A stretch of DNA of 44,479 nt from assembly GCA_003604975.1 (NCBI GenBank), contig QZIR01000053.1:1-44479 (forward strand), in the 5' to 3' direction. Shown here piece by piece: positions 9,595 to 18,292 of this stretch (the stretch's first letter is position 1; the number at the start of each line of letters is the position of its first letter). This DNA comes from Desulforudis sp. (lineage in GTDB: Bacteria; Bacillota; Desulfotomaculia; Desulfotomaculales; Desulforudaceae). The position numbers and the translations under genes are program-made. A model generated the notes under the pieces. It had not been told where the DNA came from. It made no database searches and worked only from the letters and a program-made list of their open reading frames with translations.

Positions 9595-10950
9595 CTATTT
9601 TGGAGGGACGCGACTGTAGTGATCAAGCCAAGCCAGCACTACATCAAGGGCGTGTTTAGTCGCTATTAGCTGGCTCTCCTTTTTACTTTGCGAAGAACCG
9701 GATGAACCACCTGGGGCGTCACCAAAGTCTGATACGCCTTTGACTAGGAGAGCATCAAAACCCCGATCGAGAACAGCGCTAAAGAATCCCTCCGCTTCCA
9801 TTTCATAACCGTAAATATCCGTCGAATGATTCTTCATTTCATGTAAATATACCGAATCAATGTCTTCAAACTTCCAAGGGCCGCAGGCAGATTGTTTAAT
9901 TTCGACTTTAAATGTGAATTCAGGACCGGAGTCCAGGATACTTTGCAATCGTCTAATGCTTTTTGCCGGCGGACCGTGTGGATGAAGTATGCATTTGAGT
10001 CCGCCTTTAGTATCTCTTCGGTGTGCGAGACTGAAGACAGTATTGGGTACCAAAACTTCGCTAGATTTTATCCTGTCTTTTATGCCCATGCACATCCCCA
10101 CCATAAATACTGCATCATATTTTGTTTTACTGATTCGATCGGTGACGAACGATGCAGCTGCCTCGCCTCGCTGATGTAAAGTTCGACACAAAGTTATATC
10201 CCATCCTGAAGGCCATTTGAAATAATCAACAAAATTACCTTGATCCTCCTCTTCGGTGAGCTCTATTCCTTTTTCATTTATCGCTTGGCGGATGGCGATC
10301 CTTTCATTACTGGTTACGCATACTATCAATGCACGAAAACGCTTGCTAGTAATAACATTGTCTGCAATAGGTTCTTTGTTTTCAATTGGCACTATATTTT
10401 GATGATTCTGATCAGAATCTGAATAGACATTATCATGTAAAATTCTTTGCTCAGAGATAATATCGGCACTTAAAGTATCAACTGTGGTTGGAGGTTGCAC
10501 ATCGTCAACATCCAACATCAATAATTCTTCCTTTGACTCATCAGTCATTTTTAAGCTAGATTCTCCAGGTTCATTAATACTTTTTTCTTTATTGTGGGAT
10601 TCTAAATTAGATTTTTTTTCTGAAAATAGCATATGCAATCCAGTTGGTACTCCAAACTTCTCTGTCCTTCCGCGCCCAGCAGCTACTTGAACATCCTCTG
10701 AAGTAGGCTTGGTGGAAAAAGGTGGTTCAATAAATGATGTGAGCTCTCCGTTTACATTTGTCGGGGAATTTTTTTGCGGCTCGAACTGTAAAAGACGCGT
10801 GTTTGAAATAGATATTTCATGTATTAGCTGCTTTTGACGAATAATATTATTTGTTGGGTCCGCGACAAATTGCTGCTCATTTTGCAGTTTTTGTAGCTCG
10901 TCCTCAAGTTTCTTAATATTATCGCGCAGGATTTCAGGCGTCGCAATCAT
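9595..10950 (-). CDS. nucleoside phosphorylase/nucleosidase-domain protein, candidate effector
   Basis: Of 451 residues, the first 55 are coiled coil (IKKLEDELQKLQNEQ at about 12-26). Residues 60-200 are low-complexity, acidic and probably disordered. Residues about 204-445 form a PNP/MTAN-type domain: FRALIVCVTSNERIAI, VFMVGMCMGI (about 281-290), the substrate-binding GYEMEAEG (about 381-388) and catalytic-Asp loop KGVSDFGD (about 404-411). Enzymes of this fold cleave or phosphorolyse nucleosides. When fused to extra N-terminal regions in defence loci, they are proposed effectors that deplete adenine nucleotides. The start overlaps the stop of the helical-protein gene by four bases, indicating translational coupling. 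The substrate is not predictable from sequence. Confidence 0.82.
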   Translation of the reverse strand: MIATPEILRDNIKKLEDELQKLQNEQQFVADPTNNIIRQKQLIHEISISNTRLLQFEPQKNSPTNVNGELTSFIEPPFSTKPTSEDVQVAAGRGRTEKFGVPTGLHMLFSEKKSNLESHNKEKSINEPGESSLKMTDESKEELLMLDVDDVQPPTTVDTLSADIISEQRILHDNVYSDSDQNHQNIVPIENKEPIADNVITSKRFRALIVCVTSNERIAIRQAINEKGIELTEEEDQGNFVDYFKWPSGWDITLCRTLHQRGEAAASFVTDRISKTKYDAVFMVGMCMGIKDRIKSSEVLVPNTVFSLAHRRDTKGGLKCILHPHGPPAKSIRRLQSILDSGPEFTFKVEIKQSACGPWKFEDIDSVYLHEMKNHSTDIYGYEMEAEGFFSAVLDRGFDALLVKGVSDFGDAPGGSSGSSQSKKESQLIATKHALDVVLAWLDHYSRVPPK

Positions 10951-12377
10951 CTTGATTCAAATTTGTTTTTTGAGAAATTAATTGTTCCGTATTTTATCGT
11001 TAAATCCCTAAGCATGGTTTGGATTCGATCTTTTATAGTCACATCCATTGACTCACAATGATTGAGCAACAATAATAGTGTAGGAGAGGTGATGAATTCT
11101 ATAAAAAATTCACTCTGAAGTAACTTCGACTGAATCTGAGTAGAAAATTTTTCAAAATTAGAGATCTTAAGCAATGTATTAAGTGCTGTGCCAAGAAATC
11201 CTTTACAACTATGTGAATTTTCCAACAAAGAGATTAGCTTCAACTGGTCATTATAGTTAGACTTAAGTATCGCAATAGCAACTGCTTTCCCTTCAAGTTC
11301 ACCTTTATAGAGCATTACACTGAATTTATTCCAACACGCTTCATTTTTTGTAAGGTTATCCGATATTTTCTTTACGCATTTAGTTAGTTTCCAGTCGTAA
11401 TTTTCAAATTTAATTAGTTTATTTTTTACGCGATCGCTAAAATACTCCGGGTAGTATTTATTTTTCATCATACGTTTAACGAGTAACCTTCGAATATTGC
11501 GGGCAAGGTGAGGCTCTTGCGTCCATTTATCTAGAAGAAGATTCATCAAGTTATCTCGCGCTTCAATATCTCCAATTTCTCCTGGTGCGAGTACAATCAC
11601 GCTTGCCCAATCCTTCGAGGGGGCAGGAGGATTAGTGATAAACCATTGGTAAAAAGTCATGCCAAATGAGGCAATGAGGTAATGCTTTGCAGGGAAATCA
11701 AGCTTACCTTTCATGAAAAGGTTAACCACTGTCTTCAAGCCGGTTTCACCTGTATTTTGAACAAACAAAGCAATCAGTGGACGAGTTTTCCTAAGGAAAT
11801 CTTCGCTTGAATTACCTTGAGAAAGTTCCTTGATAATGTCGATTACCTGGGGGTAAAGATCTTCGCGACCATTTGAGACAATGTACTGAACCGCTGCAAA
11901 GGAGAGTTCGAAGTTAAGGCCAACATTATCCAAAAGGTTCTCAACTGTTCCTCCGCAATCAAGAATACGTTTAAGGATTAATAAAGCTGTATTTCTTGTA
12001 ATTTGATAAGGAGAACAAAAAAAGTCAGCGAGTACCCGTATAAAATCATCAGCCAATGAGTGGTTTTCTCTAAGGTCATACTCAAATTTGTCGAGAATAG
12101 GCGATATAAGTTCATCAAGCTCATGTTCTGAATGGAGCAAATATATATACTCCAATAGGCACTTAAGTAAAGGGGGGCCGGACATATCGTAGAGACCGGT
12201 TAATTCTTTGACCTTGCAGCGTCGTTCTTCTAAATCATTCGAGCATCGTTCTAGTTCACTTAAAGTGTTTCTAACTTTAAGGCTAAGTATTGGCTCGTGA
12301 GTTAGTTGATCTTCAAATCCTGAACAAAAATTTTTTAAGAGAAAAAGTCGTTCATTGCGAATTAGTTCGGAAATCAT
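10947..12377 (-). CDS. all-helical (HEAT-like) protein of unknown function
   Basis: This encodes 476 residues with no family I can name. The sequence is almost wholly helical with recurrent amphipathic helix pairs rich in Leu and Lys, for example KCLLEYIYLLHSEHELDEL, TALLILKRILDCGGTVENLL and LKLISLLENSHSCKGFLGTA. This suggests a solenoid such as HEAT or ARM repeats. No catalytic motif is visible. It overlaps the Hsp70-like gene upstream and the phosphorylase gene downstream by four bases each, so the three proteins are almost certainly made together. An adaptor linking an ATPase sensor to an enzymatic effector is the inferred role. Confidence 0.75.
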   Translation of the reverse strand: MISELIRNERLFLLKNFCSGFEDQLTHEPILSLKVRNTLSELERCSNDLEERRCKVKELTGLYDMSGPPLLKCLLEYIYLLHSEHELDELISPILDKFEYDLRENHSLADDFIRVLADFFCSPYQITRNTALLILKRILDCGGTVENLLDNVGLNFELSFAAVQYIVSNGREDLYPQVIDIIKELSQGNSSEDFLRKTRPLIALFVQNTGETGLKTVVNLFMKGKLDFPAKHYLIASFGMTFYQWFITNPPAPSKDWASVIVLAPGEIGDIEARDNLMNLLLDKWTQEPHLARNIRRLLVKRMMKNKYYPEYFSDRVKNKLIKFENYDWKLTKCVKKISDNLTKNEACWNKFSVMLYKGELEGKAVAIAILKSNYNDQLKLISLLENSHSCKGFLGTALNTLLKISNFEKFSTQIQSKLLQSEFFIEFITSPTLLLLLNHCESMDVTIKDRIQTMLRDLTIKYGTINFSKNKFESR

Positions 12378-14104
12378 AAAACTTCCCCGTTAAGGATAAT
12401 TCCAGAAAGGTTTGAGATAGAACTTTTATTGCTGTTGTCAAAAGAATCAAGCTCAAAATCTAGTTTAGTCTTGATATCTCCAATTTCGTCTTTAAATACC
12501 ATTTCAAATTGAAATACTTTATTTTTATCTATTTGTCCTATCACTTTATTAAGACGAATATCTCCACTTAATTCCCGTGGAAATATTTGACGTTCGATAT
12601 GAGTGCAAACCATTAGATGATCTTCTGGTGAATCTCCTTGGAAGAATTCAAGCGTTACTCCGCGAGATTTTTGTGAAGTGTAGAAGCAAATTTCGTCATC
12701 GAAAATTCTTTCAACTGGATCTGAAGGTACTGTTAGATTAGTCATAATCTCCAAAAAAGGCATCCCTTCACGTTTCAAAAAAATACGATCCCCAAATATT
12801 TCATTGATAGTCCAAAGATTGCTCCGTTTCAGATAGCTCCAGTTTACCGCCCCGTCGGCTACGGCAAAAAAGGCATCAAGGAGAACTTGTTTTTTCGTAT
12901 TGAAGTAACCAAAAACCTCATTAGTTACTGGTGTGAAATAAGATGACCCTCCAGTTATTCCTATTGCTGAAATATCTTTATAGTTGAATTTTGCTCTTTC
13001 AATTGCCTGGTCGATTGGATTAAAAATATTAATCTTATCTTTTCCACGATATTGTTTTTGAAATGAAATGAGTGGCTCAATAACCTTAAGGACTTCATGA
13101 ATCGGTATGTTTATGTGATTCAAAATATTTGATTTAAATTCAATATGAGGTAAAATCTGAAAATCCAATGATTCTTTATTGGAACAATAATCCTCAAGTC
13201 TATCTCTAAGAGGAATTGCAGGTCCATTTCTTAACGCGTCTGAGAGCTGCATCTTAAAAGCGCCAGCATGCTCCATAATTTTATATGAGAAATGCAATCT
13301 ATCCTCAATCTTTATTTCTTTTTCCAAGAAATCTGATAAAGATGAATAACCCATAGCTATCCATATTTTTTGCAACATTAATGCTGCGATTTCAATGTCA
13401 ATATCATTTCCAGCTAGTTCATTGTATCGTGATGTACTAAGAACCCGTATAATATGGTTATTGGTAGAAATGTTAATTATACTCGCGTCGAGGGTTCCGC
13501 CACCCATATCGAACACAAGGATGTTCGAGTCGTTAGGAATTTCGTTAAAACAATCAGCCTCATTATCCCACTTGCTAAAAATGGCTGCAACTGGCTCATC
13601 AAGGAGATGTAATTTGTCGGTTTCAAATCCTGAAATCCGGGCTGCTTCGATGGTTTCAATTCTCATTTTTGATGAAAACGAGGCAGGGATAGTAATTGTA
13701 ACTGATTCGATTTGCAAGCCCGGATAGTTTTTTTGAAGGCTTAGGTAGACGGTCTTTAATATAAAGGCTGCTATATGTCGAGGCCGATATACACTTTCCT
13801 CAACCTTCGTATACCAGCGAGTATTTCCCATTTGCCGTTTAATTGAATGGATAACCTTTGTTTGGTTATCAGTGGGATAAATGTATCTACAGTAGTCACC
13901 TGTGTATACCTGCCCTTGAGTGAAACAGACTACCGAGGGTAGTAGTTCTTTGGACTCAAAGGGGCTACTTTCTTGCGGGGATTTAAAAAGCTGCCGAATA
14001 GGTAGACGTTTTCGATGTAACTCCCCATTATCTTGGATAATCCCTACGGTGCATGCCGTATATGTGGTACCCAAATCAATGCCGACTAAGAGTGTATTTG
14101 CCAT
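12374..14104 (-). CDS. Hsp70/DnaK-like ATPase
   Basis: This 576-residue protein has an Hsp70-type ASKHA nucleotide-binding domain. Phosphate-1 loop VGIDLGTTYTA is at about 7-17, LLDEPVAAIF (connect/helix region) at about 167-176, phosphate-2 FDMGGGTLDASI at about 198-209 and adenosine loop IGITGGSS at about 381-388. The C-terminal 150 residues are beta-rich but short and divergent, and no DnaK lid is visible, so it is not a housekeeping DnaK. ATG 14104 follows AAAGGGAAA. It heads a tightly coupled operon with the helical and phosphorylase genes. A sensor or ATP-driven switch is the likely role. Confidence 0.85.
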   Translation of the reverse strand: MANTLLVGIDLGTTYTACTVGIIQDNGELHRKRLPIRQLFKSPQESSPFESKELLPSVVCFTQGQVYTGDYCRYIYPTDNQTKVIHSIKRQMGNTRWYTKVEESVYRPRHIAAFILKTVYLSLQKNYPGLQIESVTITIPASFSSKMRIETIEAARISGFETDKLHLLDEPVAAIFSKWDNEADCFNEIPNDSNILVFDMGGGTLDASIINISTNNHIIRVLSTSRYNELAGNDIDIEIAALMLQKIWIAMGYSSLSDFLEKEIKIEDRLHFSYKIMEHAGAFKMQLSDALRNGPAIPLRDRLEDYCSNKESLDFQILPHIEFKSNILNHINIPIHEVLKVIEPLISFQKQYRGKDKINIFNPIDQAIERAKFNYKDISAIGITGGSSYFTPVTNEVFGYFNTKKQVLLDAFFAVADGAVNWSYLKRSNLWTINEIFGDRIFLKREGMPFLEIMTNLTVPSDPVERIFDDEICFYTSQKSRGVTLEFFQGDSPEDHLMVCTHIERQIFPRELSGDIRLNKVIGQIDKNKVFQFEMVFKDEIGDIKTKLDFELDSFDNSNKSSISNLSGIILNGEVL

Positions 14105-14601
14105 TATTTTTTCCCTTTAATCGACTTGTATTTACAGCGTATGGTTATCTCGCATTTTTCATTCCTAGTAATGCCGAAATCCTAGCCAATAATCAAGTTA
14201 AAGTGCTAAAAGCCTGAATTAAGTTTCACGCAATGTACGGTTTCCAACAAGATGTGGGGGAATTAATGGTTAGGGTATCCCTCTAAACGTTCGATAAATT
14301 ACCATTTTCAACACTTCTCAAGAGCTTTTTGTGGTAACTTTGATTTTGGTCGCAACACACCAGGGATGGTATTCCTTGTGGAAAAACTGTATATATACCG
14401 GGACTCCATAATCATTGTCATGAGTAAGAAACAAACGTGAATGTTCCGCCAAAGGCTGGGGCGAACAAGAAAATTGGCTATGAAAAATCACATTGAGCGT
14501 CAGGCCTGCCAGACCGCCAAGGATGCCATCTGTGAAGAAAACCAAGAGACGCTCTTCATTATTAAAATTTAGCTAAAAAATTCGCTTCAGAGCTCTTTTT
14601 A
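14105..14601. other. gene-free divergent spacer
   Basis: About 500 bases lie between the Hsp70-like operon (leftward) and the marR-type gene (rightward). Promoters of both are expected here. A leftward 75-codon frame at 14318-14545 and a 30-codon rightward frame near 14478-14570 exist, but neither has a ribosome-binding site or a recognisable product. I see no structured RNA. Confidence 0.5.
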
Positions 14602-14645
14602 TTGACCTTCAACCCGCCATATAGTTTATATTAAATAATATGAAC
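14602..14645 (+). promoter_or_regulatory. promoter and palindromic operator of the marR-type gene
   Basis: TTGACC at 14602-14607 is followed after 17 bases by the AT-rich TTTATA (14625-14630). Overlapping the -10 region is an inverted repeat, GTTTATATTA (14624-14633) and TAATATGAAC (14636-14645), with one mismatch. MarR proteins bind such AT-rich dyads over their own promoters, so autorepression is likely. AGGGTGG at 14652-14658 is the ribosome-binding site for ATG 14663. Confidence 0.55.
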
Positions 14646-14662
14646 ATATATAGGGTGGCAAT

Positions 14663-15103
14663 ATGCGGAAAGGTAAGAAGGTGGCTAAGGCATCCCCAAA
14701 CTCGCTGGCTTTCGATGCGATTCAGCTGGCTTCGTTGAAAATAGCAGCTGAAGTATACAAATCGCTTCAGTCTCAGCTTACCGTCAGTCAGTTTGGAGTC
14801 CTCGAAGCTATTCATAAAAAAGGCCCCCTCCATCAAGTGGAAATTGCCCGCCATATCTACAAGACAACGGGCAATGTCACCACCGTTATTGATAACCTTG
14901 AGAAGCGGGGGTTGGTAGTCCGGGAAAGGGGCAAGGAGGATCGGCGTTACTTCCAGATACTTCTCACCCCGGAAGGAAGTCGGTTCATCAAAAAGGTTTT
15001 GCCGACCTATGAGAAGCAGGTAGAGAAGGTTTTGGGGAGACTGACCCCGGAGGAGCGGGATGACCTAGTGAGGTTGTGCAGGAAGTTGGAAAATTTGGAT
15101 TAA
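14663..15103 (+). CDS. MarR-family transcriptional regulator
   Basis: This 146-residue protein has the MarR winged-helix layout. LTVSQFGVLEAIHKKGPLHQVEIARHI is the start of the DNA-binding domain. TTGNVTTVIDNLEKRGLVVRE is the recognition helix, and KEDRRYFQILLTPEGSRFI is the DxR wing and TPxG turn that mark the family. The helices on either side form the dimer interface. MarR proteins are dimeric repressors released by small ligands or oxidation. The basic start MRKGKKVAKASP precedes the domain. It is divergent from the Hsp70-like operon and convergent with the SNase gene; an operator-like dyad lies just upstream. Its target other than itself is unknown. Confidence 0.9.
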   Translation: MRKGKKVAKASPNSLAFDAIQLASLKIAAEVYKSLQSQLTVSQFGVLEAIHKKGPLHQVEIARHIYKTTGNVTTVIDNLEKRGLVVRERGKEDRRYFQILLTPEGSRFIKKVLPTYEKQVEKVLGRLTPEERDDLVRLCRKLENLD

Positions 15104-15119
15104 GGTCGCACGTATTTTT

Positions 15120-15806
15120 TTATTTCGTACACTGATCATGAGTCCGGTATCCTGCTTTCAATGCATCGGCCACAGATGAAAACATGGCCGTACAATTTTT
15201 GCAGTTATAATGCTGACACCCTGGGGCATGCAGGGCTTGAGATTTTATGTTGCCATGATATTCTCCTTTGTCAACGCGGGGCAGGGAAGGCGTTGAGGAT
15301 GATACTGTATCTCCCTGGCCTGATCTTCTCCATTCCCAGGGCGGTGTTGGATTCTTGTCGCGCCAAAGTCCTATTCGTTGAGTTCGTGCGCCTTCCGCCA
15401 ATTTACGCCATGACTGACAGAACGATTCGGAGCAATATTTTTGAAACTGCCAGGCATAGCCAGCACGGATTATTTCTTCATTGACGTTTTTTCCTTCGAC
15501 CAGGACTACCCCAACTGTTCTGCCGTACCTGTCGGTGTCGTAGACTTTGACTTCAGCCTGCTTACCATAAACCAGGGATGAAGTGAATTGTTTCGCCTTC
15601 TGTCCGAACTCTTGCCCGCCCTCGGGCGTATCAATGCCGTAGAGACGTATTTTGATCTGCTTAGCAGTTGTGAGGATGGTGATGGTGTCGCCATCAGCAA
15701 CGGAAACAACCCGGCCGGCAATAGTCTGGCAAGGGCAAATCCCTGGCGATCCCAGTAGAAGGGACAGGAAAAGGAGGGCGGTCAGAAATAATGGTTTTCT
15801 TGGCAA
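15120..15806 (-). CDS. secreted SNase-type (thermonuclease) nuclease with Cys-rich C-terminus
   Basis: This encodes 228 residues, starting at TTG 15806 with AGGAG nearby. A signal peptide (MPRKPLFLTALLFLSLLLGSP) is followed by the staphylococcal-nuclease OB-fold. VVSVADGDTITIL, IKIRLYGIDTPEGGQEFG (catalytic Arg and Asp), KVYDTDRYGRTVGVVLVEG and AGYAWQFQKYC are the standard blocks. The C-terminus HAPGCQHYNCKNCTAMF...AGYRTHDQC resembles the small metal-binding cysteine cluster often joined to exported SNases. It would cut DNA or RNA in a Ca2+-dependent way outside the cytoplasm. It converges on the MarR gene with a 16-base gap. Confidence 0.9.
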   Translation of the reverse strand: MPRKPLFLTALLFLSLLLGSPGICPCQTIAGRVVSVADGDTITILTTAKQIKIRLYGIDTPEGGQEFGQKAKQFTSSLVYGKQAEVKVYDTDRYGRTVGVVLVEGKNVNEEIIRAGYAWQFQKYCSESFCQSWRKLAEGARTQRIGLWRDKNPTPPWEWRRSGQGDTVSSSTPSLPRVDKGEYHGNIKSQALHAPGCQHYNCKNCTAMFSSVADALKAGYRTHDQCTK

Positions 15807-16057
15807 TGTTTATGCTCCTCCGAGTAATGCGTCCACGCTTGGTTTAGTAGTGTTATGTTTGCGAGCAGGAAATTACAAGGAGAAATTGCTGCGGAGATTG
15901 GGTTGGCAGAAGGGAAGTAATGTTAGGTGCGTTTCTGTTCGGAATGGTTGATTCTGGAAGATGACTAGAGTAAAAAAGGTATAGGTCTCTTGCATGGCAA
16001 AAACCCAACTCCACCCTGGGAGTGGGGCAACCCTTGGCATAAACTTTGAGGTGGGTA

Positions 16058-16270
16058 ATGGGACGGAAAAAGAAAGGCATTCCCGGCTTATCATTTTCCT
16101 GGAAACGGGCTTTAGGGATTTCTGCTGCAAAAGGGAAATTATCGAGGCAAATAGGCATACCATTAACCCGGTCAGGACGGCAGCGTAAAATAGGAAAGGC
16201 CATGGGCTGCTGTGTGCCATTATTTCTCATTTTTGCCGGTTTTAGTGCAATTATAGCAAGTTTCATTTAA
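16058..16270 (+). CDS. small basic protein with C-terminal membrane helix
   Basis: This encodes 70 residues, starting at ATG 16058 with GAGGTG five bases upstream (an in-frame TTG at 16046 is less likely). The protein begins MGRKKKGIPGLSFSWKRALG, continues with a conserved-looking basic segment (GIPLTRSGRQRKIG) and ends in a hydrophobic stretch CCVPLFLIFAGFSAIIASFI. I recall similar small proteins beside SNase genes, and here it is divergent from one. Its function is unknown; a membrane-anchored nucleic-acid-binding peptide is a guess. Confidence 0.6.
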   Translation: MGRKKKGIPGLSFSWKRALGISAAKGKLSRQIGIPLTRSGRQRKIGKAMGCCVPLFLIFAGFSAIIASFI

Positions 16271-16284
16271 GATTAGGAGGAAAA

Positions 16285-16908
16285 TTGGAATCCAATTTCA
16301 GCATCCACTACGGTCAAAATGTGATAAAATTAAGTCAAAATGATATAAATGAATATGCGGAATTATATAAACTAAATAGAATTTCAAAGGATCGTTTCAG
16401 CTCTCTCTTTGTCATCAATTTAATGTTATTAGAAAAAGTGACTAAAATCGATCCAATGGAAGTAGTTGAAGAAATAATGGTGTTAGAAGGGATGAGACAT
16501 TCGTCGCAGACAAAAACCGAATCAGAATTCAGGGGAGGGCTACTTAAAGGGCTCTGGCACAAGCATTTCATGCCATCGCTTCCAAGTACAATAGCATATA
16601 ATATAACAAATAATCTTGGTAAGCACGGCATCAGTAATCTGGTAGAAAAAATATTTGATCCTAAAAAAAGTCCGATAATAACTAAAGAAATGATAGAAGA
16701 ATTATCTCACCAACTTATTGTTGGCTCTATGGAAGAAAGAGCAGAAAAGGAAAAATTGACAGGTGAATGGATCGTGTATGCAAAAGAGAATAAATACAAC
16801 TATTACTTAGGAATATGGAAGCATGATTCAGGCGATGAAAATATTGCCGAAACAATCCGGTCAACTTGTATGCCGCAATTTCAGTTCCTAAGTAAATATT
16901 TCCCTTAA
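16285..16908 (+). CDS. uncharacterised protein
   Basis: This encodes 207 residues, with a TTG start at 16285 behind a strong AGGAGG (16275-16280). It is mostly helical with a conserved-looking motif FRGGLLKGLWHKHF at about 76-89 followed by SLPSTIAYNITNNLGKHG, a pattern I associate with uncharacterised proteins of accessory regions. The C-terminal part EWIVYAKENKYNYYLGIWKHDSGDE is beta-rich. No catalytic residues are identifiable. It is AT-rich relative to the backbone and stands in a run of small rightward cargo genes (16.0-18.7 kb). Confidence 0.7.
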   Translation: MESNFSIHYGQNVIKLSQNDINEYAELYKLNRISKDRFSSLFVINLMLLEKVTKIDPMEVVEEIMVLEGMRHSSQTKTESEFRGGLLKGLWHKHFMPSLPSTIAYNITNNLGKHGISNLVEKIFDPKKSPIITKEMIEELSHQLIVGSMEERAEKEKLTGEWIVYAKENKYNYYLGIWKHDSGDENIAETIRSTCMPQFQFLSKYFP

Positions 16909-16977
16909 TAGATGTAATGTACTTAGAAAATTAACTCTAATTGGTTTGTCCTCGCATGGTCGAAAGGATATGAATAA

Positions 16978-17565
16978 ATGGCAATTATACATCAAAATAT
17001 TCATCCGCATTTAAATTATTTTTTGTGTTTGGAAGATGACATTGAAAATTTGTCTAGGTGGATTGAACTTTCAGTTGAAAATGAAAAAACGTATTCAGTT
17101 GAACTTGCAAGATTATTAATGACAGCATCTGCCGAAGTCGATGTTATCGCTAAGCATTTATGCAAATCAATTAATAATCAATCAAAAGCAAAAACAATAA
17201 ATGCCTATCAGGAAATATTAGTTGAAGCAATTCCTATTCTTCCAGATGCAATAGTCGAGATGCCTAGGTTTGGCATATCATTTACTCCCTGGATTAATTG
17301 GAAAAACCAAAATAATCCTCCAGAATGGTGGACTGGTAATAATAAAGTAAAACATCATAGAACAGATAATTTTAAAAAAGCTAATTTAAAGAATGTTCTC
17401 AATAGCACAGCTGGTCTGTTGATTTTTTTGCTACTTTATCATTTATCAAAAGGTGAAGATTACCTTTATCCAATTCCAAAGCTATTCTTGCCAAGATTCT
17501 TCGCAACAAGGGAAGGAGATAGTCTTCGGTTGCTAATACCTGATGGTACAAATCTGTCTTGGTGA
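16978..17565 (+). CDS. uncharacterised helical protein, possibly HEPN-like
   Basis: This encodes 195 residues from ATG 16978. Helices ELARLLMTASAEVDVIAKHLC and ANLKNVLNSTAGLLIFLLLYHL flank a conserved-looking block NPPEWWTGNNKVKHHRTDNF. The arrangement of a four-helix core with a polar N..K.HHR motif recalls HEPN-type proteins, but the classic RxxxxH motif is not certain, so this is only a suggestion. It ends at 17565; the next gene's first in-frame ATG is at 17580, so the two are likely co-expressed. Confidence 0.65.
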   Translation: MAIIHQNIHPHLNYFLCLEDDIENLSRWIELSVENEKTYSVELARLLMTASAEVDVIAKHLCKSINNQSKAKTINAYQEILVEAIPILPDAIVEMPRFGISFTPWINWKNQNNPPEWWTGNNKVKHHRTDNFKKANLKNVLNSTAGLLIFLLLYHLSKGEDYLYPIPKLFLPRFFATREGDSLRLLIPDGTNLSW

Positions 17566-17579
17566 GAATTCCATACGCC

Positions 17580-18155
17580 ATGAATCTTGACGAAGAAAAA
17601 GTTTCTGCTCAAAATAATTTTAATCGTTTAGTAGCAGAAATACCTGTTCGGCTCTCCGAAAGAGAGGATCGATTTGCGAGTATGATTGAACGAACAAAGA
17701 CTAATCCAGCAAAAAAACTCGAATCATTGTATTCGTTCATGACCGAACTTTATGAGTTCGTATCGAAGTACACTCCCTGCAAGAAAGGATGTTCAGGCTG
17801 TTGTCACTATTCAGTTACAGTGAGTAAAGTTGAGATCGTACATATCGAAAAGAACGCCAAGATAAAGAGAAATAGATCGATATCACCTAGACAGGACTTC
17901 CATGGTTTACAATGCCCTTTCCTTAAGCAAGGCGTTTGCTCAATTTATGAAGCCCGGCCATTCGTATGCCGAAAGCATGTCGCGCTTACAAGCACAAACA
18001 CGTGGTGCAGCCCCGATATCAGCAACAATGAAACTTTTCCTCTGTTGCACTTTTCAGGTATTAATGACGCTTTTGAACATATTCGTAGTGAAAGCGCGTC
18101 ATTCGAAGTCTACGACATTAGGCAGATATTTGGACATGCAGCACCTAACGAGTAA
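17580..18155 (+). CDS. YkgJ-family cysteine-cluster protein
   Basis: This encodes about 191 residues from ATG 17580 (an in-frame upstream TTG at 17559 overlaps the previous gene). The cluster CKKGCSGCCHYSV, then CPFLKQGVCSIYEARPFVCRKH and a downstream Cys, is the YkgJ/Fe-S-or-Zn cluster signature, which usually binds a metal centre. The N-terminal 60 residues are helical. The family is poorly understood; members accompany protein-modification or redox genes. It is probably co-transcribed with the gene before it. Confidence 0.8.
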   Translation: MNLDEEKVSAQNNFNRLVAEIPVRLSEREDRFASMIERTKTNPAKKLESLYSFMTELYEFVSKYTPCKKGCSGCCHYSVTVSKVEIVHIEKNAKIKRNRSISPRQDFHGLQCPFLKQGVCSIYEARPFVCRKHVALTSTNTWCSPDISNNETFPLLHFSGINDAFEHIRSESASFEVYDIRQIFGHAAPNE

Positions 18156-18292
18156 ATTAGACTGACCCAAGCCATAATTCCGGCAATGAGCTCATCTTGG
18201 ACCGCAATAAAATTATCCTCCGTCATTCATTTACAAATGATTTTAATCAAGCATTGAGAAATTCCGTGTAACTTAACGCCGGGAAGATACTG

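Noticed and set aside
14318-14545. Leftward 75-codon frame between the Hsp70-like and marR genes
   Set aside because: No ribosome-binding site, non-ATG start, no recognisable product and amino-acid composition not protein-like; probably chance.
14478-14570. Rightward 30-codon frame starting at an ATG in the same spacer
   Set aside because: Too short, no ribosome-binding site and no partner gene to support it.
15853-16266. Leftward frame opposite the 70-residue small protein gene
   Set aside because: The rightward frame has a ribosome-binding site and a basic-plus-membrane-helix layout; the leftward one shows nothing recognisable.
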